From: Haliotis asinina
Lineage: Eukaryota; Mollusca; Gastropoda; Lepetellida; Haliotidae
Assembly: GCF_037392515.1 (NCBI RefSeq)
Contig: NC_090290.1
Span: forward strand, 37,640,753-37,704,752
Direction of reading: 5' to 3'
Length of the DNA: 64,000 nt
Position 1 is the stretch's first letter; each line of letters begins with the position of its first letter. Both the position numbers and the translations under genes were made by a program. The notes beneath the pieces are model-generated. The model saw nothing but the letters and a program-made list of their open reading frames with translations. It did no database searches and had not been told where the DNA came from. This document shows positions 12,698 through 23,683 of the stretch, one piece after another.

Positions 12698-13785
12698 TGG
12701 AGTTCGAATTAGGGCAGTGTTTTTATTCTTCTACTTCTCTCATCGCCCGACCGATCTTTCGGTACTGTGTGTTTATCTTTGAATCAGTTACTCCTACAGG
12801 TCCAAAGAACAAGAGAAAATAAAATAAGAATGACATTAAATGAGAATCAGTGACATTATATTAATAAGATAACTTGGTCTTTATCATTGTTCTTTATTTA
12901 TTTTATATTATATTTTCTTTCATATTTTTGTAATCTTCTACTTTTAATTTATTTGTCGCCCGATCCATGTTCAGAATTTCGTGGCTACTCGAGGTAATTT
13001 CGCGAAACACACAAAAAATGATGATGCCGTTAAAAAGATTCCATCCGTGCTCAATCGGAATACGGGCGATGGGACTGGTATCAATAGATGCAGAGATGCT
13101 GGGGAACAGCGAAAATAGACTTTATATGTTTTGAAGTAGTTGATGTGATCGATGAGACGTAAAGCTATTACGTTGTGACAATACCCACTGCTGAAACACA
13201 GCATTGCCTGAGACATGAAGCAGGCTTTGAGGCCATTGTTACAATAGACTGTTTTCGGACAAGACTTCCACCAACGAACTACCGACATAATCTGTTTATC
13301 CAGCTGCCTTCAATGTTTATTGATTATCTGTTGACCGGATTACCGGGGTTTCTTACCAACCGTAATTGAAATTGTTTCGGATCTATTTGATAATGTTTCC
13401 TTGTTTATGTGTTCTGGTTTGGAGAACTTGCTCAACGGGGTCTTGTATAATGCCTACATCTAAACAGGTCGAACTGAACAACATTGACTGCTGTTTCTAC
13501 GAAACATAATGAAATTGAACGCAACAAAACCATTTTAGTGTACACATGTTTTATTCATAAAGAATTGAACAAGGATTGGCAAACAAGCCGTTGTAGCTTA
13601 TTTGAATATCTCTGCATTATATTAATATATGAATACAACAAATACTAAACATTAAGGAACATGGTAGAAAAGCAAGCAGTCTGCGTATCATCCTCAATCA
13701 TTTATCAAACCTGCAAATTTATAAAAGTATGTACAAAACTATGTTCATTCCCAAGAAGCATAGCCGTCCCCGGTAAAATATCACA
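12698..13785. other. Unannotated DNA
   Basis: Opposed frames at 12971-13288 (-) and 13175-13369 (+) have no recognisable motif. Confidence 0.4.
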
Positions 13786-13787
13786 TA

Positions 13788-14124
13788 CAGTATGGTTCAA
13801 AATTATTGAGAATAGCTAATCCTATACACAGTAGAAAGAGGAGTTCCTGTTCTCTCTGCCATTGTATTTACATCATCAATTCCTTGATTACACAACTCAA
13901 AAATCAACCTTCTTTTATCTTCAGCAGACATTGTTGACAGTGCTGAGGAAAATGACGTCTGCTACAAATTCAGGGGTGGTAACTCTAATTGTACTATACT
14001 CAGTAGGCCAAGATGAGTTACCTCCCTTATACCATTACTTAGTTTTAAGTATCAGTGAATCAGTTGAGGGGTTAGGATAGCTCAAAGTAAGAAGAAAAAT
14101 TCTCAATAATTATGAACCAGACTA
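13788..14124 (-). mobile_element. Tc1/mariner deletion derivative with transposase N-terminus
   Basis: 337-bp element flanked by TA (13786-13787 and 14125-14126). The ends are inverted: CAGTATGGTTCAAAATTATT on the left matches the complement of AATAATTATGAACCAGACTA on the right. Reading the - strand from the ATG at 13931, about 40 codons remain: MSAEDKRRLIFELCNQGI, then MAERTGTPLSTVYRI. This is a helix-turn-helix of the kind that starts Tc1/mariner transposases. The frame then runs directly into the distal inverted repeat, so the catalytic DDE domain is lost. Depends on a full-length relative for movement. Confidence 0.8.
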
Positions 14125-14170
14125 TATATCATGGGCATGCGTCTATTTATCTCACAGTGATAGTACCAGC

Positions 14171-14215
14171 ATCCTCAATATCTCCAGGGTATACGTTCCG
14201 ATAAGTCTCTGCTAT
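14171..14215. mobile_element. Solo end related to the 52.4-kb long-TIR element
   Basis: ATCCTCAATATCTCCAGGGT followed by ATACGTTCCGATAAGTCTC matches the outer inverted repeat of the element at 52387-52894. No matching inverted partner is seen nearby. Confidence 0.6.
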
Positions 14216-14402
14216 AGGTTTTACTGAAATCTGATCAAAAAACATTTCAGCACGATAAAAATTATACTTTTCGAAATATTGTCAGAAAGAGAATGATTAA
14301 ATGTATTTCAAAATATAAACACCGATTTCTGGATCTGTTGCATTGCCCAACAAACGTGTGGTTTTATTTCAAATATTACTTCTTCAAGTTCCCACTGCGA
14401 AG

Positions 14403-14590
14403 TGTTTGTTTGTTTACTTGTTTGCTTGTTTGTTTGCTTGCTTGAAGTTTGTTTGTTTGTTTGTTTGTTTGTTTGTTTGTTTACTTGTTTGCTTGTTTGT
14501 TTGCTTGCTTGAAGTTTGTTTGTTTGTTTGTTTGTTTGTTTGTTTGTTTGCTTGCTTGAAGTTTGTTTGTTTGTTTGTTTGTTTGTTTGT
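14403..14590. repeat. (TTTG)n array abutting a SINE-B tail
   Basis: (TTTG)n is organised in three larger blocks, each closing with TTGCTTGCTTGAAG. It sits exactly where the 3' end of the - strand SINE-B copy at 14590 would be, so it probably grew from a (CAAA)n SINE tail. The Cys/Leu/Phe-rich frame at 14343-14648 is an artefact. Confidence 0.9.
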
Positions 14591-14770
14591 TCAACGCCGA
14601 ACTCAGCAATACTCTAGATGTAGCCTTATCGTCTCCAAATTATTGTGACCGGGCAAGATAAACTAGAAATTGACATCATGAGCATCGCTCAACGTAATTA
14701 GGACACGGTGACATGTATCTAGCAGATTGATAAGACTGACCACCAGATCACGTTAGTCGCCTCACACGAG
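14590..14770 (-). mobile_element. SINE-B, diverged, with (CAAA)n 3' tail
   Basis: The + strand shows TTCAACGCCGAACTCAGCAA, ATCATGAGCATCG, GACTGACCACCAGATCACG and TTAGTCGCCTCACACGA. The tail differs from the usual (CTCA)n form and matches the tail form seen at 59463. Confidence 0.7.
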
Positions 14771-14855
14771 AACACAAAGTTCGTAAAGTAATTGGAAAGC
14801 TTATTATATGCAGATTAGTAAAGAATTGCATTAGTGAAGTCACGCAGTGTCAAAC

Positions 14856-15012
14856 GTGAGTGAGTGTTGTTTTACGCCACTTTTAGCAACATTCCAGCAA
14901 TATCACGGCGGAGGACATCAGAAGTGGGCTTCGCGCATTGTACCCAGGTAGGGAGTCGAACCCGGGTCTTCGGTGTGACCAGCAAACGTTTAACCATTAG
15001 GCTACCACACCG
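14856..15012 (-). mobile_element. SINE-A, full length
   Basis: The + strand runs from tail GTGAGTGAGTGTTGTTTTACG through TCACGGCGGAGGACATCAGA and B-box complement GAACCCGGG to TTAACCATTAGGCTACC (A box complement). TGTCA occurs on both sides, a possible short target duplication. Confidence 0.9.
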
Positions 15013-15079
15013 TGTCAGTCATGAACAACTCACAACAAAAGTCTGTTTATCTGAACCTCTGAAGATCCGGGATAGAACT

Positions 15080-15198
15080 GGGCCCTTATTCTCGAAAGGT
15101 TCGTAGTCCTAAGAATTCTGAACGTTCATCGTAGCCAATGTGTTAAGACTGGGCTTAAGTCGTTCGTAGGGCTACGAACGTTTCGAGTATAGCTAGCC
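15080..15198. mobile_element. Hairpin MITE, second family
   Basis: Imperfect inverted repeat: CTCGAAAGGTTCGTAGTCCT on the left pairs with GGGCTACGAACGTTTCGAG on the right, about 70 bp apart. It resembles the 12362 family in size and GGGCC-type ends but not in arm sequence. Confidence 0.55.
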
Positions 15199-15199
15199 A

Positions 15200-15377
15200 G
15201 GTCTTCAGCTAAGCATACTTGTAGTAAGAGACAGCTAACGGGATCGGGTGGTCAGACTCGCTGACTTGGTGGACACATGTCATCGTATAGCAATTGCATA
15301 GATCGATGCTAATGGTGTTGATCACTTGATCGTCCAGACTCGATTTTTTAGAGACCGCCGCCATATAACCAGCGTTA
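15200..15377 (+). mobile_element. SINE-B, 3'-truncated
   Basis: Contains GGTCTTCAGCTAAGCATAC, GACAGCTAACGGGATCGGG, TGGACACATGTCATCG and GAGACCGCCGCCATATAACC, then breaks before the conserved tail. Confidence 0.8.
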
Positions 15378-16080
15378 TGTCTGACGATGTTGACAGTATC
15401 ATTAGAAGACTGAATGACATATGGCTCACGGCTATGTCAAACCGATTGAAGATTTATAGACTAAAAGAGAAATATGAAGCAAAATCAATTTAACATAGCG
15501 CAGTATTGACACATGTCTACACCAGTGGCTTAGTCAATACACATGAAGTTTGAAATGCAACGAATGTTTTATCGCATTATCTGCTTTACGTCAATGGCAA
15601 CGCGAGGTACATTACGTCTTGAAATAAACAAAACGGAAATACTGTCGCATTTGTTTCTCAGGATGTTTTTTTCTAAATTTAGACATAGTGACGAAATTGA
15701 AAGCATTTTGAGAGCTGGTCACCCGAAATACGCCCAGGTTTACATTAGAGAAACTTTCTACCCCATAAAAACACCCTCAAAAAATACATTCTTTATATAT
15801 TTCATACCGAGTATAGTGTATACATTAAGCGTATACGTATTCTATGTGGCAGAAATGGCTGTTTCCATTATATAACAATTGAAGTTATTTCAGAACATCT
15901 TTTCTTAGTTAAAGCTATATCTTGTTGGTTAGGATTTGTTTTTATCTTTTGTACTACAATGTTGACGTATAAGTACTTCAATACATTGGGATTTGATTAA
16001 AGGTTGCTATTATTCCTTTTGTTAATACCTTCAACGTGTACGCTGTATGTCCGTTATGAATTAACAGTCCATATGAAACC
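15378..16080. other. Unannotated DNA with a 110-codon frame
   Basis: The frame at 15543-15875 (+) encodes a basic protein with a hydrophobic C-terminus (about residues 85-105). No family recognised and no splice support, so it may be chance in AT-rich DNA. Confidence 0.3.
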
Positions 16081-16290
16081 CCGAAGATCCGCTCAAAAAT
16101 AAGATTTGTAAGAGGTGACTAAGGGAATCGGGTGATCGGGCTCGCTGACTTGGAGGAGACGTGTTGTTGTCTCCCAATTGCGAATTCGATGCCTATGGTG
16201 TTGTTCAACCTTTTGTCTGGTCCACACTCGAAATGTACAGACCGCCGCCATGCGGTTTTAATATGACCGAGTACGGCATAAAACATCCTA
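16081..16290 (+). mobile_element. SINE-B, diverged
   Basis: Starts with CCGAAGATCCGCTC, then AGAGGTGACTAAGGGAATCG, CTCGCTGACTTGG, CAGACCGCCGCCATGCGG and a decayed tail ending GGCATAAAACATCC. Confidence 0.75.
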
Positions 16291-17066
16291 CAATCAATCC
16301 TTATGTCAAATAGCGAAATCCATGCGAAGAGGTCTGATAGGGTGACGCATGTACAGATATTATTTCAACAAATGTGTGTCGACGTCGATGTAGTGTGCAT
16401 AAGGCGCCAGCGATGATAATATACCAGTGAAGATGTAAAACAAACAAGACCATAAACTCAATCGACAGGTAAATATAGAGCATGCTTCCTACTGGTGTTC
16501 TCATCTGAGTCTCCATGCCAAGCTGATACCAAAAACCCAAGTTATACAATCGACGATGTTATTTGAAGTCGTTCCTGGCTTCCATGGTCACATTAACCTC
16601 GGACAAAGCCGTTGTGAACACAGCCGGGCAAATGGATCCAAAGGTGTTTGATATCCAAGATCAGACACATTTGCCAAGGTGCCTCTCCAGAAATAGCACA
16701 GTTCCTATAGTCAACAGGAAAGTGGAGTCTGGTAGTCATTATCTGTTTTATAACAATTGTTCCAACCAGCGACGGAAGCGAAAATAAGTCACATTACTGA
16801 AAACTAGCCCACTGAAATCTCATAACCGAGGCGGTGAGATATGTTGATAGTGTTAGGAGGAGAGTGGATAAATATATGTACCTTCATCACTACGCAGTGG
16901 ATCTGAAAATCCATTAACTCCGAATGAGGTTCTTCAGAGATGCTTCCATTTCCATGTTGGTCACTATTTTTTTACATGTGATAGACTGTTTTGGATATAA
17001 TATTCCAAGACTATGGCTGGAAGCATTTGCCCGAAAGTATTTAGCCTGACCACAGATCCTTTAACT
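16291..17066. other. Unannotated DNA
   Basis: Frames at 16301-16549 (-) and 16563-16787 (+) are not recognised. Confidence 0.35.
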
Positions 17067-17222
17067 CTCATAAATGGTGCGGTACACTAATGGTTAAAGC
17101 GTTCGCTCGTTCAAGTCCTGGGTTCGATTCCCGACATAGGTACATTGTGGGAAAACCAGCTGGATATTGCTGGAATATTCGTGAAAAGCGTAATACCATA
17201 CTCATTCACTCACTCACCCACT
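17067..17222 (+). mobile_element. SINE-A, diverged
   Basis: ACACTAATGGTTAAAGCGTT (A box region), TGGGTTCGATTCCC (B box) and tail ATTCACTCACTCACC. CTTTAACT lies at 17059-17066 and again at 17223-17230, a probable 8-bp target duplication. The anticodon-arm region is shortened relative to other copies. Confidence 0.85.
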
Positions 17223-17318
17223 CTTTAACTTGCCCCTTGCGGCAGGCTTAGGTTGGAGTCATTTTCTAAACTGGCAATTTTCCTTAGTGAAATTGCCCAA
17301 TAATTGTATTCCTGCCAA

Positions 17319-17746
17319 GGTAATGTTTTACTTCGCTGAGAGAATTACATACAGTGAGTAAAATCACTCAGAGAATTACATACAGTGAGTAAAGTCGCTC
17401 AGAGAATTGATGCGCTGAAGAGGCAAAACGCCCAATGAAAGAAATGCAATGTTGCTTGCCTTTGCATGTGTTTGTGACTGGCGTCTCCGTAGAAGGTAAT
17501 GTTTTACTTCGCTGAGAGAATTACATACAGTGAGTAAAGTCACTCAGAGAATTATATACAGTGAGTAAAGTCACCCAGAGAATACCATACCGCGAGTAAA
17601 GTCACTCAGAGAATTACTTTCAGTGAGTAAAGTCACTCAGAGAATTACATACAGTGAGTAAAGTCACATAGAGAATTACATACAGTGAGTAAAGTCACTC
17701 AGAGAATTACATACAGTGAGTGAAGTCGCTCAAAGAATTACGTACA
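17319..17746. repeat. 31-bp minisatellite (TTACATACAGTGAGTAAAGTC)
   Basis: About ten units of CAGAGAATTACATACAGTGA plus GTAAAGTCACT. The array is split by a roughly 80-bp non-array segment (17418-17496) that is duplicated at 18014. It ends in the tail of a SINE-A whose GTGAGTGAGT resembles the CAGTGAGT of the unit. Confidence 0.9.
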
Positions 17747-17898
17747 GTGAGTGAGTATGTGTCTAAGCCGCTTTCAGCAATATTCCAGCAATATTATGGT
17801 GGGGAACACCAGAAATGAGCTTCACACAATTGTACCCATGCGCGGAATCGAACCCGGGTTTTCAGCGTGGCGAGCCATTAGGCTACTACATTGCCCCT
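17747..17898 (-). mobile_element. SINE-A
   Basis: The + strand has AGCAATATTCCAGCAATAT, GGGGAACACCAGAAATGAGC, GGAATCGAACCCGGG (B box complement), then GCGTGGCGAGCCATTAGGCT. A short deletion removes part of the AACGCTTTAACC region. Confidence 0.9.
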
Positions 17899-18013
17899 AA
17901 TTAATCGATAGAGAGTACGTCCAAGAATGAGAGTTAAATGCAGGTAACACAGGCATTAAAACAATTGAGGTTAACCAACTCCGGATTATCACTAATTGAT
18001 GTGTTGAAGCGAA

Positions 18014-18093
18014 AGGCAAAACACCCAATGAAAGAAATGCAATGCTGCCTTGCCTTTGCATGTGTTTGTAACTGGCGTCTCCGTAGAAGACGA
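18014..18093. repeat. Copy of the segment at 17418-17496
   Basis: About 80 bp at roughly 90% identity: GGCAAAACACCCAATGAAAG, ATGCAATGCTGCC, TTGCATGTGTTTGTAACTGG, GTCTCCGTAGAAG. The upstream AATTGATG also matches. A local duplication. Confidence 0.8.
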
Positions 18094-18099
18094 TTGTTG

Positions 18100-20045
18100 T
18101 TCTGGTGGTTGATGGTGCTGTAACGATACATCGAACTATCAATGGATTGCAACTGTTGAGTCTCCGATAGCAATTGAACGATGGTACAAACACAAAACTA
18201 TCGATGCATCGCAAGTATGTGTGAGTATAGTTTAGAAATTGACTTACGTTGATAAATGCGCGGCGTAAAATACGGGAAGTACCAGATCTAGTCACTTTGA
18301 TTTAGAGTTATCCGCCCCTGTTATGTTTTAACTGTTTACTTGATCTGGATTACAGGTTTCTTGTCGTTTATCAAAAGACATATAAGCTACTTCAGTTTGC
18401 TTTAACTGTACCTTCATTACGGAAATTACTTCAAATTAGACAAGTCAAGGAGAGAAAAAAACTATTGCAATAGTACTGCAATAGTTGCTTGCAAAAGACT
18501 CTCGCAATAATATGTTGCAACAGACTATCCCCTCAAATGGTCCCTCCACGTTTTCGCACACATATGGTATGAATGCAATCCAAGAGAAATTAAAGCCACT
18601 TTTGATACCGTATAACGCTCAACCAGAGAATGGTTGAGTTCATTTGGAAACAGACTTGAATTGAATCCAAATTAAATTTCTTTAACATTTGGATTTTGTA
18701 TTTTCATGGTTTTGCTTATTTTTAATCTCACATATAATTTATTATGAAAACAGTCGCGCCATATGTTTCAATAAGTACTGGGTAAAATTGTTTTGTTCAA
18801 CGAACTGTTACCGCGTCAATGTTTAAGTAGTTCGATGCAGCTGTCGCCCCCGTATAAACTAACCCACCGATTTATTCCGGTCTTAAACACCCCGGGGGGA
18901 ACAAAAACAGGAATGAGATATACCCCGGAGATGTGTTTACCGCTGTCTCCGATTTAAAGGGTCCCCTGTGGGTGTTTCAGAATTCTTTGCCGAATTGTAT
19001 CGTTTATTTCACGTCGTCGTTTATCGATGATTTGAGTTTAAAACCTCCACTGGGTATGCGAATTGGAAATAAATACATTGCAAATTGTTTCCAAAAGTGT
19101 TTGGGTAGGGTTAAAAGGGTTATAAAATATATTAACTGTATTTTCATTACCTTGGATTAAATTGATTGAATGGGTCAAACAAACAAGACATTATTCACTT
19201 TCTAAATCATCAGTATTACATCATATGAGATTCAGATTTATTCCCCATAGGACCACCAAAGGTGGCAGTAGAAAGAGTGATAATACAGTAAGATAAGCGA
19301 AATGGTAGGACATGTAACTTAAAAAACAATAGAGAAATGCTAATACATCATTGCTGCAACAATATTTATACATTTTCAGTTCCAGATTTCAGTTCCTTTT
19401 GTGTTACTGAAAGAAAAAGAGTAATTTGAAAGAGTGGAGCCTGGCAATTCTTTAGTATATTTAAATTGTTCAAGATTTTTTTATGCCTTTTAAGTGATTT
19501 ACGGCGAAATATGTTACGAAATTCGTCTGCTATTGGTGGTGAATTACAAAGGTTGCCGGTTCTATTATCTATCGGTGTATTGGTCCGCCAACTTTTTTCA
19601 GTTCTTTAGTTCTTAATGTAAGTAAAGCATAAGAGATATATTTTTGTAGATAAAGGTAATTTTTAAATTTAGGTAATTTCTTGTAACATTTAAAGTAAAT
19701 GCCTTTTGATTTGCTATTAACTGTTCCATAATTTGAAAAAATCGATCACTGAGAGTCGTGTCAATCATACTAACGAACCACTGTCTGTCATATAGGCTTG
19801 GCGTCAATAATGCATATACACATATGTTCACTATTGATTCCATGTGGCTCTTCAAGTGACAAGTGACAAGTTTATTCGGTGATAAGGCCTCATGGCCAAG
19901 AGCACATAAAAGTACATTTCAGGCTATTCGAAGATGACTGATAGATACCTCTGCTGTGATAAAAGTTAACAGGTCACTCGATAGTTTATCCGTTCCTGAT
20001 ATCCTTTTTCAGAAGCCGTTTATCATTCTTTTAGCTATCGGAATT
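18100..20045. other. Unannotated DNA
   Basis: No recognisable gene in 1.9 kb. The region 19230-19870 begins TTTATTCCCCATAGGACC and could be non-LTR element 3' DNA, but no reverse transcriptase is visible. Confidence 0.35.
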
Positions 20046-20097
20046 ATTAATGGTTCTGGATATCTCGAAACAGGTAATCTCATTAGCGTCTTGTTCG

Positions 20098-20660
20098 TCA
20101 CCGTCGCGGCACAAACTGAATAAGTCGACGGTGTTTCTCTTGCGGAATTCTTCTCCACTTTTCATGAAATGCGATGGCCAGTTGAAGACGTGTCTGCGGC
20201 GTGTTTTGACGTTGACGTACTTGTCGATCGAATTCATCCCATGGATGATGTTCTACCGGGTTTGGCACTGGTGAACGGGAAGGCCATAGCAAGACAATGA
20301 CGTAAACGGTTAGAATTGGCAAGGCAGCGGACCTCGACGCGAGCTGTGTGTGAAGTAGCATTGTCATGCTGGAACAATTCCCTCTGTCGGTCCATAATTG
20401 CAAGCATGTGACGTGCAAGGAGCTCGTTGATATAGAGATATGCCGTCAAATTCCCTTGAACCACCACTAACTCAGATCTGTGTATGCTGGATAACTCACC
20501 TCACACCATGCCAGTTCCTTCGTGAAATCTGTCGAGAAGTGTCGAATGTAATTCGGGCAAGGCGTTCATTTCTGCGACGCTCTCCTCCACCTCGCCGGTG
20601 AAGAATAATTCATGATTCATCACTGAACAAGATTCGCCACCAGTCTACGACACCACGGCA
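20098..20660 (-). pseudogene. Decayed Tc1-type transposase A
   Basis: The - strand keeps the C-terminal half of a Tc1 transposase, broken across frames. DWWRILFSDES (first catalytic Asp) is followed immediately by a stop. NLTAYLYINELLARHM then QHDNATSHTA (second Asp) is in another frame. WPSRSPVPNPVEH and WDEFDRQVRQRQ (third acidic region), then RRIPQEKHRRLIQFVPRR, is in a third frame ending with a stop at 20098. At least two frameshifts and two internal stops. The N-terminal DNA-binding part and the inverted repeats are not recognised. Confidence 0.85.
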
Positions 20661-21952
20661 AATGAGTGAGCCGATGGAAGTTTCTCGAATCAGGGGCGAC
20701 AGCTGGCCTTCTTGGTTGATTCCCAACTTCAAGCGTTGTGCGGTCTCCATGGTAGTGGCAAGACGATGACACAAGTGAGCATCGGTTTGGCGAATAGTTC
20801 TTCAAACATATCTAAAACAAAGAAAAAGTTAAAGTTGTCGCGTTTTGGCTCTGAAGTTATTTACAATCACACAGAGATGACGTTTTGCAAAGAAATGGTA
20901 CATTTATATTGTTTTTGCCGCAGCTGCAGAGCCCAATATTTTTCAAAATCACCAATGCGTTACTTTTTTTGAAGAGTGTACCACCCAAGTGCCGCCCACC
21001 CGATCATCAGCTTGTGGTCTGTTAGTGGTCGTGGCCGTAGTTAATTATGGAACGGACATGCGGAAAATATGTTTGGTTAGCCAATCAGATGCCAGGAAAT
21101 TACTTGGATTGTATTTACCGTTACGTAACAAAGATCACATATTATAACGGTAGATGGGCTTTGAGTGATGATTATTTCCACGATCCACTGACTCAAGCGA
21201 GGACGAATATTTACTGCTGCATAGAAGGTTTTTTTCACCTGCAACGTAAGGCCTCGATGTGTAACTTTTTTTATTGTATTGTGGTATGTTGTTCTTCTGT
21301 GTTGTTGTCATTGTTGTCGATATTTTTGACGGTTTGGTTTGCATTTACCTTTTTAAACTTATTTTTTAACTTTATTTATTTATTTATTTATTTATTCAGA
21401 GGGGGGTCGTTCTGTCGTTCTGTTAACATGGGTAGGTAGAATACTGTTTGTGCACATTGTATCCGAACATCGTATATTTGTTTCTTGAATTTGCCTTTGC
21501 TTTTGTTTGTGACACCAACTAGGCAACGCCCGTTATCATCACTGTTTGAGAGTGATTCGTAAATACGGGCACATCATATAGACGGAATCGTACATAGGTC
21601 CTGCTTCTAAAAGAGATGCTTGCCATGCCTATGGACAAGTTTTGTTGCTTTAAGTATAATGGCTAAATATATTTTTCTCGTTTGAAGAGTACAGAGACAA
21701 TACTACAACTATGCATGTCATCTTTTCAATTTACACAAAATATTTGCCGTTTCTTATATAACATATCTGTGTTGCTTGATATCTATTTCTTGTCTTTATA
21801 AAACTAAACAACGGGAAATGATATTACAATATGGACATGTAATTACGAAAACAGTCTTGCTTGAAACATATTTTAATCTGTAACACTTAGTCATTCGTCG
21901 TCTCTATGTTCTGGCGAAACATCTGGTATTTGTTAAGGGACTCTAGTACTGT
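20661..21952. other. Unannotated DNA; (TTTA)n at 21371-21396
   Basis: May contain further transposase decay up to about 20805. The 130-codon frame at 21047-21439 (+) is unrecognised and its C-terminal Phe/Tyr/Leu run comes from the (TTTA)n tract. Confidence 0.35.
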
Positions 21953-22026
21953 AGAACCCTATTAATTTGTACGGCATCCTTTGGGTGAAATCGTACGGAT
22001 TAGCGGATTGCCGGCTTAACGTATCG
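21953..22026. mobile_element. Pogo/Tigger-like terminal sequence
   Basis: CTGTAGAACCCTATTAATTT and TCGTACGGATTAGCGGATTG resemble the terminal repeats of pogo-type elements (CAGTAGAACCC, then repeated xxCGGATTA). No inverted partner or transposase was found nearby. Confidence 0.4.
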
Positions 22027-22202
22027 TAAATGCGAGCAAATTACTCTTGTACACGTCGGCCAAGTGGTTCCAACTATAAGAACCATCTTAAGGTGAGATT
22101 TAGGGCTCCTGGCCAACAAGTCTGCTATCAAAGTCCGATATTGATTATACATTGACATGTCTCTAACTGTTCACTGGCGTTAGTCATTTGACAACCTATT
22201 CA

Positions 22203-22436
22203 AGTGATTCTTCTTTTCTTTTCTTGTTTCCATCATTGGCGTCATTTTTCCATTATCTATATTGCGCCATTGCATCGTTATGTTCTATGCATCACCTGTG
22301 TGTCTTTTTCTTTTTTGTATCTGTATTGTATCATGTTTTCCTTGGCGTATTCTTCTTTTCATCATGTTTGCATCACCTTATTATGTCATTTTCTTCTTTG
22401 TATTTTCTTTGCATCATCTTTGTGTCGTTTCCTTTA
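22203..22436. repeat. CATCATCTTTGCGTCATTTTC minisatellite, left half
   Basis: Diverged copies of a 15-30 bp unit built from TTGCATCA, TTTGCGTCAT and TTCTTCTTT. It continues at 23684-23930 on the other side of the Tc1 element. Confidence 0.8.
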
Positions 22437-22659
22437 TAAACTACCGACAGAAAATAAGGGAACCAAGAAATTGAATGTAGATGACTTTGACTGTGACAGG
22501 GTCCGTTATCGTGGCGTATCTCCCAAACGCAATGACAATGGAATTTCGCATAATGCATGCCCAGCACGTGCTACACGTGCATACAGAAGTTAACTCCTGT
22601 AAATGTACTGGAGAAGTCGCAATCGCTAATGCAATAGAGATTGACACTTACTGACAGAA

Positions 22660-22680
22660 ATGCCTCCGAGGCAGTATCTC

Positions 22681-22711
<31 letters not shown>

Positions 22712-23604
22712 ATCATTTTGTGAAGTTGCCCGGCAGATGGGTAAATCAAAAAGTGTAATTTCACGCCTGTGGGATAAGTACCGTCAAACGGGTGGGGTTG
22801 CAACGAGACCTGGGCGTGGTAGACCAAAATCAACGACACCACGACAGGATCGTCTCATTACGTTAATTGCTCTACGCGATAGGTTTAAATCGGCCCCCTG
22901 CCATCAATAGAGAATTCCGCACACTCACTGGAAGACGCATTTCAACCTCAACCGTTTAAAACCGACTCTATCAAGCTCGTCTGAAAGCAAGACGGCCTTT
23001 TAAGGGTGTCACCCTTTCAGCTCACCATAAGCGCCAAAGATTGGCATGGGCTAGGCAGCATCAGGGACGGGCTATGCGCCACTGGCGTTACACCATGTTC
23101 TCTGATGAGTCAGGGTTTTGCCTACGATTCACAGATGGCAGAAAACGTTGTTGGCGTCGGAGCAGGGAGCGATATGCCAGAGCAGCAATTCTTGACCATG
23201 ATCGATATGGAGGTGGTAGTGTCATGGTGTGGGGTGGGTTTACACATGACAGACGATCAGATCTGGTCATCATAAACGGAGCCATGACTGGTCAGCGATA
23301 CGTTGACCAAATATTGTGTCCTGTTGTGGCTCCATTGGCTAGAGTTATCGGCCGAAATTTTGTATTCCAAGATGATAATTCCTCTAAGTCCCCAGACCTG
23401 TCCCCAATTGAACATCTCTGGGACGTTCTTGGTCGAAGGGTGTACGCCAGGGACCCAGGACCCGCCAACCTGGCCCAGCCTGGTGCAGCTCTCCAAGAGG
23501 AATGGCGGGCAATTCCACGGGCAACCATCCGGAAATTGATTAACAGCATGCCATCAAGGTGCCGTGAATGTGTGGACACACCAGATATTGAACTTGACGC
23601 CTAA
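22660..23604 (+). pseudogene. Tc1-type transposase B, broken
   Basis: Start chosen at 22660 (MPPRQYL), which precedes a run of 29 G (22681-22709) that replaces part of the first helix and shifts the frame. Then GTSFCEVARQMGKSKSVISR and LWDKYRQTGG (helix-turn-helix) and GRGRPKSTTPRQDRLI (linker). A frameshift follows near 22898 (SAP), then a stop in STVxNRLYQ near 22958. The catalytic part follows at 23041-23604: YTMFSDESGF (first Asp), GGGSVMVWGGFTHD, FVFQDDN (second Asp), then SPDLSPIEHLWDVLGRRVY. About 27-30 residues between the second and third catalytic positions are missing, including the usual HxAR motif. Confidence 0.92.
22681..22709. repeat. Poly(G) tract of 29
   Basis: Uninterrupted run of 29 G inside the transposase coding region. 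It is either a true homopolymer expansion or an assembly artefact. Confidence 0.9.
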
Positions 23605-23683
23605 AATTGATTTAGTGGATATTTAAAGCAGTTTCAAATTCGCTATTATTTCATTAGTTCCCTTATTTCTTGTCGGTAGTGTA

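Larger units (their letters stand above)
22439..23681 (+). mobile_element. Tc1-type transposon B with intact ends
   Basis: 1,243-bp element bounded by TA (22437-22438 and 23682-23683). The inverted ends are about 26 bp: AACTACCGACAGAAAATAAGG on the left and the complement of CTTATTTCTTGTCGGTAGTG on the right. Inserted inside a minisatellite. It encodes a broken transposase (separate entry), so it cannot move alone. Confidence 0.92.

Noticed and set aside
14343..14648. Cys/Leu/Phe-rich 101-codon frame
   Set aside because: Translation of the (TTTG)n array and SINE-B.
21047..21439. 130-codon frame as a membrane protein
   Set aside because: The hydrophobic part is (TTTA)n and T-rich DNA; no family or splice support.
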